Source of the DNA: CAZHWR01 sp964536085
Lineage (GTDB): Bacteria > Bacillota > Clostridia > Oscillospirales > Ruminococcaceae
Direction of reading: 5' to 3'
Length of the DNA: 15,035 nt
Assembly (NCBI GenBank): GCA_964536085.1
Contig: CAZHWR010000044.1
Coordinates: 1 to 15,035, forward strand
The notes beneath the pieces are model-generated. The model made no database searches, was not told where the DNA came from, and worked only from the letters and a program-made list of their open reading frames with translations. Positions 6,713 to 14,316 of this stretch are shown piece by piece (the stretch's first letter is position 1; each line of letters begins with the position of its first letter). The translations under genes were made by a program, and so were the position numbers.

Positions 6713-9361
6713 TTATTCAGAAGGGGAAGCGGACGTCGCCTCGGAGGAGGTTTCGGATTTTGAGCTTGCAGCAGAGGACGCTGAAGCTTTGGAAGACGCG
6801 CTGCTTTTGGAAGACGTCGCCTTTTTAGACGACGTTTTTTTAGATGACGTCTTTTTAGATGACGTCTTTTTTGAAGATGTTTTTTTAGAGCTGGTGTATC
6901 CTGAGGATACGGTTTTTGTGTTGCTCTTTGTTGAAGACGCGGCATGGTATCTGTTGATAAAGGACGACGAGGTGTAGCTTGATGATTTGTCAGATGAAAA
7001 ATCGGGGAAGCTATAGTTATCCGCGTTATAAGAGGAAATCAGCTCGTAAAACGGAATATTATCTTCGTCGTCAGCTATCTGATCGGCGGTGACGGGTTCA
7101 GGATTGTCCGGAAGCTCCGGCTTTGATCCGCCGTGCTTGTCGTAATATGCCTGCGGATAGAGCGGATTGTTTGCATAGGTGGCTTCAGATGCGTCTGTAT
7201 CTTCGCCTATTCTTATCTTTCTTGCGACCAAAACGAACCGCGCGTCGTCAAATTCGTATGTACAGGTGGAAAGGGTCAAAAGCTTTTCGCCGTATTCGAC
7301 CTCAACGCCGGTATTGATTATCGAGCGTCGGTTTACTTCCTCCATATACCAGTCGAACTGCGCCTTGGATGTAAAGTTCAGGTAGTTGTGGTACAAAAAC
7401 ACTTCTCCGTCATCCTGCTCAGGCGCGGAGTTTGTTATATAGCATGCGACTATTACCCACTGCATCTCGTTATAAACGCTGTCGAAGGTGATAACGGGGC
7501 GCTCCTTATAATAATCCAGGTCGCTGTAGTTGCAAAGCTCGGAGAAAAAACGCCCGCCCTTGATGTTGTGCGCGTAGATGACTGTGTTGTCGTCGGTAAG
7601 ATCTACACCGCTTATATCGTTTCGGTAGTCCAGAAACGGTATGCCGTTGGAATTGTAATTTTTGTAAAAATCGTGCTGGAGATAGTATTCGTTGTCAGTG
7701 CTTTGAACAACAGGAAAGTCTATCTTGCTGTCGGGAATGGTTATCCAGCCCTTTATATCCTGGTTTTCGCTGTACAGTCCCGCAAATTTATCGAGATATC
7801 CGCTGGGCAGATTGTATATCTGCTCGGATGTGGGTGTTTGGGAGTACAGCGACTGGGTTTGGTTTACAACGTTGTCCGATATGATTTTCTGGGTGAAGTA
7901 GCTTATTGTTACGACAGCGGAAACTATAAATATGACCGCTGCTAAAAGGATTATGCTCTTGCGGATGATTTCCTGCAACGGGTCGCCCTTCCATGGAACC
8001 AGCGCTTTTAAAACGCGCAGCCAGCGTGGTGTATATTCGCCCGTTTTGATAACCGGGTCGGCGCAGCTTTCGAATGCTTCCGAAACGGTTTTCAGATAAA
8101 GCGCCGATTTCGGCGAATCGATGATCAAATGGCGTACCATGTCCAGCGCCGTCAAAGCGGCGATTTCGCGCACAAGCGCACGTTCCGCCGTTTTGCCGTG
8201 ACCTGCGGTTATACGATGCGTCCAGATTTTATCGCCGTTGGCAACGGCGATGTAAACAGTGCCTACGGGGTTGTGCTCGTTTCCGCCTGAGGGACCTGCA
8301 AAGCCTGTTATTCCGACGGCGATGTCAGCGCCGCTTTTTTTCTTTGCGCCCAACGCCATTTGTATCGCAGTGTGTTCGCTCACTGCGCCGTATAGGTAAA
8401 GCGTTTTTTCAGAAACGTTCAGATATTTTGATTTGATTCTATTTGAATACGAGGCAAGCCCGAACTCGAATACTTCCGACGAGCCCGAAACGCCTGTGAT
8501 TTTTTCAGACAGAAGTCCGCCGGTACAGCTTTCGGCGCAGGCGAGCTTTAATTCTTTTTTCCGGAGCAGATTTACAACCGTCTGCTCAAGGCTTTCGCCG
8601 CAGTCGGAATACACGGTGTCGCCCAGACGTTTCCTGAACTCGGCTTCAAGCGGGGTCAAAAGCTCGAGCGCTTCGTTTTCGGTCTTTGCTTTGGCGGTCA
8701 GCCGGATTCTCACCTGCCCCGTGCCCGCATAGAGCGCGGCGGACGGATTGCTCCCCGATAAAAGGTCGTCGGTCATGGCTTCAACGCGGCTTTCGCCGAT
8801 TCCGATAACGCTCAGGTTTTTTGAAATTATCACCTCGTTTGTAAGCTCTTTTAAATAGTCGCATACGCCGCCGTCAAACATAGGAATAAGCTCGCTCGGT
8901 GGACCCGGAAGCATTATGACGATTTTTTCCCTGCCCTGTGATTCGAGTATTATTCCGGGAGCGGTTCCGTGAAGATTGTGCAGAACTATGGAGCCTTTGG
9001 GAACGAGCGCCTGCTTTGCGTTCTGAGCGGGCATTTCGCGCCCGATTCTTGCAAAATATCCTTTTATTTCGTCAAGCACCTTTGCGTCGGCGTAAAGCTC
9101 GACCCCGAGCGTTTGGCATACGACCTCCTTTGTGAGGTCGTCCGCAGTGGGTCCGAGCCCGCCGGTGGTTATAACGATGTCGCTTCGCATTACCGCTTCT
9201 GAAACAACGCGTTCAAGGCGGCTTTCGTTGTCGCCTACAGCGGTGTGGTACAAAACGTCGATTCCGAGCGACGCTAATTTCTGCGAGATATACATGGCGT
9301 GTGAATTATTAATGTCGCCCAGCATTATTTCAGAGCCGACTGCAATAATTTCCGCTTTCAT
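6713..9361 (-). CDS. cinA: CinA fused to a membrane-anchored class B sortase
   Basis: One uninterrupted 882-codon frame. Residues 1-413 form a complete CinA: an N-terminal COG1058-like domain (motifs GGLGPTADDLT, LPGPPSE) and a C-terminal PncC-like NMN amidohydrolase domain (LACAESCTGG, GITGFAGPSGG), which act in pyridine nucleotide salvage. After a 50-residue linker come basic residues and one membrane segment (about 466-488). An external class B sortase domain follows (about 525-715) with His598 in YAHN, Cys700 in TLSTC and Arg708, the full transpeptidase triad. Residues 720-882 are a Ser/Lys/Thr-rich tail. CinA alone is about 410 residues and sortases about 250. I place the start at ATG 9361: MKAEIIAVGSE is the usual CinA beginning, and GGAGTGAT ends seven bases before it. 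A GTG at 9373 overlaps that binding site. In the 53-base gap after thiI there is a small hairpin (GTCTGC/GCAGAC, 9390-9407). The sortase substrate is unknown; no sorting signal is visible in the window. Confidence 0.9.
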   Translation of the reverse strand: MKAEIIAVGSEIMLGDINNSHAMYISQKLASLGIDVLYHTAVGDNESRLERVVSEAVMRSDIVITTGGLGPTADDLTKEVVCQTLGVELYADAKVLDEIKGYFARIGREMPAQNAKQALVPKGSIVLHNLHGTAPGIILESQGREKIVIMLPGPPSELIPMFDGGVCDYLKELTNEVIISKNLSVIGIGESRVEAMTDDLLSGSNPSAALYAGTGQVRIRLTAKAKTENEALELLTPLEAEFRKRLGDTVYSDCGESLEQTVVNLLRKKELKLACAESCTGGLLSEKITGVSGSSEVFEFGLASYSNRIKSKYLNVSEKTLYLYGAVSEHTAIQMALGAKKKSGADIAVGITGFAGPSGGNEHNPVGTVYIAVANGDKIWTHRITAGHGKTAERALVREIAALTALDMVRHLIIDSPKSALYLKTVSEAFESCADPVIKTGEYTPRWLRVLKALVPWKGDPLQEIIRKSIILLAAVIFIVSAVVTISYFTQKIISDNVVNQTQSLYSQTPTSEQIYNLPSGYLDKFAGLYSENQDIKGWITIPDSKIDFPVVQSTDNEYYLQHDFYKNYNSNGIPFLDYRNDISGVDLTDDNTVIYAHNIKGGRFFSELCNYSDLDYYKERPVITFDSVYNEMQWVIVACYITNSAPEQDDGEVFLYHNYLNFTSKAQFDWYMEEVNRRSIINTGVEVEYGEKLLTLSTCTYEFDDARFVLVARKIRIGEDTDASEATYANNPLYPQAYYDKHGGSKPELPDNPEPVTADQIADDEDNIPFYELISSYNADNYSFPDFSSDKSSSYTSSSFINRYHAASSTKSNTKTVSSGYTSSKKTSSKKTSSKKTSSKKTSSKKATSSKSSASSKASASSAASSKSETSSEATSASPSE
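6813..6890 (-). repeat. 15-base tandem repeat encoding SSKKT-type units
   Basis: About five in-frame units of 15 bases lie inside the 3' end of the cinA-sortase gene. They encode repeated Thr-Ser-Ser-Lys-Lys blocks (about residues 824-850). Third-codon differences between units (gacgtc, gacgtt, gatgtt on the plus strand) show the array is not freshly duplicated, but such arrays can change length by slippage without breaking the frame. Confidence 0.85.
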
Positions 9362-9414
9362 GCGTATAATCACTCCATCAATAGTTATTGTCTGCCGGTT
9401 TGCAGACCGTTTGA

Positions 9415-10584
9415 TTACCGTATTATTTTAAGCTCGGTGTTGTCGACCGCTTCCTCGATAAGCGGGGCAAAGTCGAATTTTTCCTGAGCCTTGCGAACTG
9501 CGTCTAATTTGGGGCGGGTGCGCGGGTGCTTCGGCGTGAACACCGTACAGCAATCCTCGTATGGCAAAACCGAGGTTTCAAATGTTCCGATCTTGCGCGC
9601 AATTTCGATAATCTCGTTTTTGTCCATTCCGATGACCGGGCGCAGTACGGGGATTTCGCAAACGTCGTCGGTTGTTTTGAGCGCCGCCAGCGTTTGGCTT
9701 GCCACCTGCGCCACGCTTTCGCCGGTTATAAGCGCGCCGATATCGTCGCGCTCGCCGATTTTCTGCGCGATTATCATCATAAGCCGCCTCATTATCAGAG
9801 TGAACAGCTCTTCGGGACAGTTATCGCGTATTGCCTCCTGGATTTTCGTGAACGGCACGCAGTAAAAGCAGATTCTGCCGCAGTATTTGGTCATCTCGGA
9901 GCAGAGGGTTTCCACCTTTTTAAGCGCCCTGTCGGAAGTGTAGGGCGGGCTTACATAATGTATAGCTTCGATTTCGATTCCGCGCTTTGCCATCATATAT
10001 CCCGCGACCGGGCTGTCGATGCCGCCCGAGAGCAAAAGCAGAGCCTTGCCCGAACTGCCGACGGGCATTCCGCCCGCGCCCTCGATTCTGTTCGCATATA
10101 AATACGCGCCCATCTCGCGGATTTCAATGTACACTGTCACGTCGGGATTGTGAAGGTCGACCGAGAGGTGAGGGAAGCTTTTCAAAATTTCGCCGCCCAG
10201 CTCGCGTTCGAGCGCGGGGCTGTTTAGCGGGAACGTTTTGTCCGCGCGTTTTGCGGTTACGCGAAAGGTGGCGTACTGCGAAAGGTCGTCTTTTAAAACG
10301 GAGACGACATTTTTTCTGATTTCGTCCATATCCTTCGGCAGTACCGCAGCTTTTGAAAACGCGGCTATGCCGAAAGCGGTTTTGAGCCTTTCGCACGCCT
10401 CGTCGAGGTCGATATCGTCGCTTTCGGGGATGATAACAACCGTTGACTGCGCTTTTTTATATGTAAATTTTCCCAATGATTTGAGCCTGCGGCGGATGTT
10501 GCGGATCATCATGTCCTCGAAATTTCCGCGGTTTAAGCCCTTTAGCGCGATTTCACCGTTTTTAATTAAAATAATCTCTTTCAT
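9415..10584 (-). CDS. thiI: tRNA 4-thiouridine synthase ThiI
   Basis: ThiI adenylates uridine-8 of tRNA and inserts sulfur delivered as persulfide by a cysteine desulfurase, giving the near-UV-sensitive 4-thiouridine. The 389 residues show an N-terminal ferredoxin-like/THUMP region (about 1-165) and a PP-loop pyrophosphatase domain with LLSGGIDSPVAGY at 184-196. The LPYEDCCTVFTPKHP segment carries the expected sulfur-handling cysteine (345/346). There is no C-terminal rhodanese domain, as in Bacillus-type ThiI of similar length, so it depends directly on a desulfurase, and one is encoded just upstream. The ATG is preceded by AAAGGA at a rather long spacing of about 11 bases. A role in thiamine thiazole synthesis is possible in some species, but no thiamine gene is nearby. 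Confidence 0.95.
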   Translation of the reverse strand: MKEIILIKNGEIALKGLNRGNFEDMMIRNIRRRLKSLGKFTYKKAQSTVVIIPESDDIDLDEACERLKTAFGIAAFSKAAVLPKDMDEIRKNVVSVLKDDLSQYATFRVTAKRADKTFPLNSPALERELGGEILKSFPHLSVDLHNPDVTVYIEIREMGAYLYANRIEGAGGMPVGSSGKALLLLSGGIDSPVAGYMMAKRGIEIEAIHYVSPPYTSDRALKKVETLCSEMTKYCGRICFYCVPFTKIQEAIRDNCPEELFTLIMRRLMMIIAQKIGERDDIGALITGESVAQVASQTLAALKTTDDVCEIPVLRPVIGMDKNEIIEIARKIGTFETSVLPYEDCCTVFTPKHPRTRPKLDAVRKAQEKFDFAPLIEEAVDNTELKIIR

Positions 10585-10630
10585 ATGTTAAGTCGTCCTT
10601 TATTATTGATTTGGAACTGTTCACTCGGCG

Positions 10631-10663
10631 TAACAAATAAAAACGTGTAGTTTTTATTTGTTA
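10631..10663. repeat. Perfect 14-bp inverted repeat between the desulfurase gene and thiI
   Basis: TAACAAATAAAAAC (10631-10644) and GTTTTTATTTGTTA (10650-10663) pair perfectly around GTGTA. The outermost bases include the stop codon of the desulfurase gene. The stem is nearly all A-T and has no downstream T-tract on the minus strand, so it is not a standard terminator. It may be an intercistronic mRNA element or a protein binding site. Confidence 0.75.
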
Positions 10664-11794
10664 TCTTAACCGCGCGAGCGTGCTGAGTCCGAGCTTTATT
10701 CTGTTTACAAGTGCGCCGATATCTTCTTTTGAACTGTCGGGGCAGAAGCTGATTCTTAATGCGCAGTCCGCCGCGCGGTCCGAAAAGCCGAAGGCTTTTA
10801 AAACGCGGCTTTTTTTGCCCTTTGAGCATGCCGAACCGCTTGAAACGTATATTTCTTTCTGTTCGAGAAAATGAAGCAGTACTTCGCTTTTGAGCGAGTC
10901 GACTGAAAAATTAACGATATACGGCGCGCAGTCGTCCGTGCTGTTTAGGGCGATTTGAGCTATATCCTGCGTTTTTTCGATAAACTCCCGTTTAAGCACG
11001 GCGTAATGCTCTGCGTTTTTTGCCATGCGGCGAAAGCAAACGTCCGCCGCGGCGGCAAAGCCCGCGATAAGCTCGACAGGTTCTGTGCCAACGCGCAGAT
11101 TGCGCTGCTGACCGCCTCCGAACAACAGCGGCTTGATTTTGGTTTTATCCTTTATGTAAAGCGCTCCGATTCCTTTCGGGGCGTAAATTTTGTGCCCGCT
11201 GACGCTCAAAAGGTCAACTCCCAGACGTTTTAAGTTTATCGGGATTTTGCAGAACGCCTGAACGGCGTCCGAGTGGATTATGGTTTTCGGGTTTTTTCTG
11301 CGAACGCCCGCAGCTATTTCGGAAACGGGCGATACCGCGCCGATTTCGTTGTTTACAAGCATACAGCTTACAAGTATGGTTTTGTCGTCCGCGGCGTTTA
11401 TGAAGTCCTCGGCGCAGAGTCCCGATTTTGAGCGCGGCGGGATAAACAAGACCTCGAAGCCCTCGCTTTCGAGCGCTTTTGCCGTCTCGTGAACGCTTGG
11501 ATGTTCGATTTCGGAAACTATGATTTTGTTGCCGTTTCGTTTGTTCGCTCTTGCGGCTCCCAAAAGCGCGAGATTGTTCGATTCCGTAGCGCCCGAGGTG
11601 AAGAGTATTTCCTTTGGGGAACAGTTTAAAATACCCGCGATGGTATTTGCGGATTCCGACATAATATTTTCCGCTGTAAGCCCCAGACCGTAAAGACTCG
11701 AGGGATTGCCGAAGTCTTTTACCATGGCATTTAAAACGGCGTTTTTAGCTTCGGGGCAGACCGCCGTCGTGGCGGCGTTGTCAAGATATATCAT
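10661..11794 (-). CDS. nifS: Cysteine desulfurase (NifS/IscS family)
   Basis: A PLP enzyme that takes sulfur from cysteine, leaving alanine and an enzyme-bound persulfide. The 377 residues begin with the family hallmark IYLDNAATT. They contain TSGATESNN (66-74), the PLP lysine Lys202 in SGHKIYAPKG, and the catalytic loop SSGSACSKG with Cys323. It is shorter than IscS (about 404), fitting the NifS/NifZ-like forms that partner ThiI in Firmicutes. The thiI gene follows after 76 bases, so sulfur supply for tRNA thiolation is the likely job; no iscU or sufU scaffold gene adjoins. The ATG is fixed by the conserved N-terminus, although the nearest AGGA-like sequence is about 16 bases away, so translation may be modest. 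It is the first gene of the operon, behind the promoter at 11864-11892. Confidence 0.95.
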   Translation of the reverse strand: MIYLDNAATTAVCPEAKNAVLNAMVKDFGNPSSLYGLGLTAENIMSESANTIAGILNCSPKEILFTSGATESNNLALLGAARANKRNGNKIIVSEIEHPSVHETAKALESEGFEVLFIPPRSKSGLCAEDFINAADDKTILVSCMLVNNEIGAVSPVSEIAAGVRRKNPKTIIHSDAVQAFCKIPINLKRLGVDLLSVSGHKIYAPKGIGALYIKDKTKIKPLLFGGGQQRNLRVGTEPVELIAGFAAAADVCFRRMAKNAEHYAVLKREFIEKTQDIAQIALNSTDDCAPYIVNFSVDSLKSEVLLHFLEQKEIYVSSGSACSKGKKSRVLKAFGFSDRAADCALRISFCPDSSKEDIGALVNRIKLGLSTLARLR

Positions 11795-11863
11795 TTATAT
11801 TTAGGAACATTCCTTTCATATAATACGAGTGTTTACAGTAAAGGGCATAATTTCATATATTAC

Positions 11864-11892
11864 AGTATACCATAATATATTATTGCTGGCAA
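11864..11892 (-). promoter_or_regulatory. Probable sigma-A promoter of the nifS-thiI-cinA-spoIID operon
   Basis: On the minus strand, TTGCCA (11887-11892) and TATACT (11864-11869) each match consensus at five of six positions and are exactly 17 bases apart. Transcription would start near 11857, leaving a leader of about 63 bases with a small TTTAC-A-GTAAA dyad at 11832-11842. No known operator was recognised. Confidence 0.65.
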
Positions 11893-12022
11893 AGTATATT
11901 TTTTGGTGATAATGCGTAATATTGTAAATATTATATTTTCAAACGGTGAATATACCGCGTGCTGCGAAATAAAGCGGATTTTGCGGGCGTTTATACTTAA
12001 TATTTTATTCACAAACTAACAC

Positions 12023-12051
12023 TTGATTTTTAATAAATAAACAGGTAAAAT
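12023..12051 (+). promoter_or_regulatory. Sigma-A promoter of groES-groEL
   Basis: TTGATT (12023-12028) and TAAAAT (12046-12051) are 17 bases apart, and transcription would begin around 12058, right at the CIRCE operator. A GATAAT at 12052-12057 is an alternative -10, but at 23 bases it is too far from this -35. Between here and the divergent promoter at 11864-11892, the sequence 11893-12022 is AT-rich and holds only a short TAATATT-GTA-AATATTA dyad (11917-11933). Confidence 0.7.
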
Positions 12052-12059
12052 GATAATCG

Positions 12060-12086
12060 TTAGCACTAAGGGTATTAGAGTGCTAA
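12060..12086. promoter_or_regulatory. CIRCE operator (HrcA binding site)
   Basis: TTAGCACTA-N9-GAGTGCTAA matches the CIRCE consensus TTAGCACTC-N9-GAGTGCTAA at 17 of 18 positions, the change being C to A at the end of the left arm. HrcA binds here to repress chaperone genes until heat or misfolded protein ties up GroEL, which HrcA needs for activity. hrcA itself is not in the window. Confidence 0.95.
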
Positions 12087-12136
12087 AAATATTTTTTTAA
12101 ATAATCAATGTAACAATTTTTAAGGAGGAACACGTT

Positions 12137-12421
12137 ATGACAATCAAGCCTCTTGCAGACAGAGTAGTTGTTAAAATGGGCGAAGCGGAGGAAACGACCA
12201 AAAGTGGGATCGTTTTGGCAAATTCCGCAAAGGAAAAGCCGCAGGTTGCCGAAGTTATCGCGGTGGGCCCCGGCGGAGTAGTCGACGGCAAGGACGTCAA
12301 GATGGAGCTTAAAGTCGGCGATAAGGTTTTAATCAGCAAATATTCCGGAACTGAAATCAAGCTTGACGGCGAAGAAGTCACGATAGTTCGTCAAAGCGAC
12401 GTTTTGGCAGTAGTAGAATAA
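12137..12421 (+). CDS. groES: Co-chaperonin GroES
   Basis: GroES is the heptameric lid that closes the GroEL folding chamber in the cytoplasm. The 94-residue length is normal. The N-terminal IKPLADRVVVK and the mobile-loop region EETTKSGIVLANSAKEKP are typical, as is the closing GEEVTIVRQSDVLAV. AAGGAGG at 12121-12127 precedes the ATG. groEL follows after a 19-base gap, and both are governed by the CIRCE upstream. Confidence 0.98.
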   Translation: MTIKPLADRVVVKMGEAEETTKSGIVLANSAKEKPQVAEVIAVGPGGVVDGKDVKMELKVGDKVLISKYSGTEIKLDGEEVTIVRQSDVLAVVE

Positions 12422-12440
12422 TTTTGGGAGGAAATGCATC

Positions 12441-14075
12441 ATGGCTAAGGATATCATCTATGCGGAAGACGCCAGAAAGGCGCTCCAGGCAGGTATTGAC
12501 AAGCTTGCCGACACAGTTAAAATCACTTTGGGTCCCAAGGGAAGAAACGTAGTTCTCGATAAAAAATTCGGCGCTCCGCTTATCACAAACGACGGTGTGA
12601 CAATTGCAAAAGAAATCGAGCTTGACGACGCGTTTGAAAACATGGGCGCACAGCTCGTTAAAGAGGTTGCAACCAAAACGAACGACGCCGCGGGCGACGG
12701 TACGACAACAGCGACTCTGCTCGCTCAGGCGCTTGTGAGAGAGGGTATGAAAAACGTTGCCGCGGGAGCAAACCCGATGGTTGTTAAAAAAGGAATAAAG
12801 GCAGCGGTCGACACAGCGGTTGAAGCTGTTGTAAGCAACTCTCACGAGGTCAAAGGAACGGACGACATCTGCCGCGTTGCGACGGTTTCCTCCGCGGACG
12901 CGACAGTCGGCAAGCTTATTGCCGAGGCAATGGAAAAGGTAACGAACGACGGTGTTATCACGATTGAGGAATCCAAAACTGCCGAGACCTACAGCGAGGT
13001 TGTCGAAGGCATGCAGTTCGACCGCGGATATATTTCGCCTTATATGGTGACTGACACTGACAAGATGGAAGCGGTTTATGACGACGCTTATATTTTGATA
13101 ACCGACAAAAAGATTTCCGTAATTCAGGATTTACTTCCGCTTTTAGAGCAGATTGTCAAAGAGGGCAAAAAGCTCGTTATCATTGCTGAGGATGTTGAGG
13201 GCGAGGCACTGACTACGATACTTCTCAACCGCCTGCGCGGAACCTTTAACTGCGTTGCAGTCAAGGCTCCCGGCTTTGGCGACAGACGCAAGGAAATGCT
13301 TCAGGATATCGCTATTTTAACAGGCGGTACCGTTATCAGCGAGGAAATCGGTCTTGAGCTTAAGGACGCGACTATTGACCAGCTCGGTAACGCGCGTATG
13401 GTTCAGGTTCAGAAGGAAAACACTACTATCATCGACGGCGCGGGCGACCCTGATGAAATCAAGGCGAGAGTTGCTCAAATCCGCGCTCAGATCGAATCGA
13501 CCACTTCTGATTTCGACCGCGAAAAATTGCAGGAGCGTCTTGCCAAGCTTGCGGGTGGCGTTGCGGTAATCAAGGTCGGAGCTGCGACCGAGGTTGAAAT
13601 GAAAGAGAAGAAGCTCAGAATCGAGGACGCTCTTGCCGCGACAAAGGCGGCGGTTGAAGAGGGCATTATCGCCGGAGGCGGAACAGCTCTTATCAACGCT
13701 ATCCCCGAAGTCAAAAAACTGCTTGACACAACTTCCGGCGACGAAAAAACAGGCGTTGCTCTTGTTTTAAAAGCGCTTGAAGAGCCCGTTCGTCAGATTG
13801 CGGCGAACGCAGGTCTTGAGGGCAGCGTTATTATTGATAAAATCATAAGTTCCGGCAAGGTCGGCTACGGCTTCGACGTTTCCACCGAAACTTATACCGA
13901 CATGATTGACGCAGGTATCGTTGACCCGACCAAGGTTTGCCGCAGCGCGCTTCAGAACGCGGCTTCGGTGGCGTCTATGGTGCTCACAACCGAATCGCTC
14001 GTTGCCGACAAGCCTGAAGAGAACACTGCTCCCGATCCGGCGGCAGCGCAAGGCGGAATGGGCGGAATGTATTAA
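12441..14075 (+). CDS. groEL: Chaperonin GroEL
   Basis: GroEL is the 14-subunit ATP-driven folding chamber. The 544 residues match the family length. The equatorial ATP site is seen in ITLGPKGRNVVLD (28-40) and AAGDGTTTATLL (83-94), with Asp86 in the place of the catalytic Asp87 of Escherichia coli. The apical segment VKAPGFGDRRK and the equatorial EEGIIAGGGTALI are conserved. The tail ends in GGMGGMY, a short version of the usual GGM repeat. GGGAGG lies before the ATG in the 19-base gap after groES, and the transcript ends at the terminator 14191-14216. Confidence 0.98.
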   Translation: MAKDIIYAEDARKALQAGIDKLADTVKITLGPKGRNVVLDKKFGAPLITNDGVTIAKEIELDDAFENMGAQLVKEVATKTNDAAGDGTTTATLLAQALVREGMKNVAAGANPMVVKKGIKAAVDTAVEAVVSNSHEVKGTDDICRVATVSSADATVGKLIAEAMEKVTNDGVITIEESKTAETYSEVVEGMQFDRGYISPYMVTDTDKMEAVYDDAYILITDKKISVIQDLLPLLEQIVKEGKKLVIIAEDVEGEALTTILLNRLRGTFNCVAVKAPGFGDRRKEMLQDIAILTGGTVISEEIGLELKDATIDQLGNARMVQVQKENTTIIDGAGDPDEIKARVAQIRAQIESTTSDFDREKLQERLAKLAGGVAVIKVGAATEVEMKEKKLRIEDALAATKAAVEEGIIAGGGTALINAIPEVKKLLDTTSGDEKTGVALVLKALEEPVRQIAANAGLEGSVIIDKIISSGKVGYGFDVSTETYTDMIDAGIVDPTKVCRSALQNAASVASMVLTTESLVADKPEENTAPDPAAAQGGMGGMY

Positions 14076-14190
14076 AGACAGCGAATCAGGATTTTACATC
14101 TTGACGAGTTTTTCAGCTGGAAAAAATTGCGGGGAAATAGGAAAGAACAGATAATTTTCCCACCCCATAATCTTGCATCTGACAGTGCAG

Positions 14191-14216
14191 CGGGCGGCTT
14201 TTGCCGCCCGTTTTTT
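14191..14216 (+). terminator. Intrinsic terminator of groESL
   Basis: CGGGCGGC (14191-14198) and GCCGCCCG (14203-14210) form a perfect 8-bp GC stem with a TTTT loop, followed by six T. This is a textbook Rho-independent terminator about 115 bases after the groEL stop. The intervening sequence shows nothing else clear. Confidence 0.95.
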
Positions 14217-14316
14217 GTCCTACAAACGGCAATGATAATGTATAATAGCATGACGACCGGGCATTGCTCCTATCGGCAAATGTTCGCAAAAAGAAGCTAT
14301 TGAAAGGACAGAAAAC

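Noticed and set aside
6813..6890. Regular short repeat that could suggest a CRISPR or other DNA repeat array
   Set aside because: The units are 15 bases, contiguous without spacers and in frame within a coding tail, so it is a protein-level repeat.
7788..7994. Internal ATG (near 7994) as a separate start of the sortase
   Set aside because: The ATG in CCATGG is in a different frame from the sortase and gives an unrelated 68-residue peptide.
9361..9373. Earlier GTG start for the cinA-sortase gene at 9373
   Set aside because: The GTG lies inside the sequence that serves as Shine-Dalgarno (GGAGTGAT), and CinA proteins begin at the MKAEIIAVGSE methionine, so ATG 9361 is preferred.
9379..9407. 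Small dyads between thiI and cinA (CAATA/TATTG and GTCTGC/GCAGAC) as a terminator or riboswitch
   Set aside because: Stems are only 5-6 bp and there is no T-tract, and the gap is too short for a known riboswitch. Kept only as a note under the cinA entry.
12378..12845. 155-codon minus-strand frame opposite groEL
   Set aside because: It is antisense to conserved groEL sequence, with no promoter, no binding site and no family resemblance.
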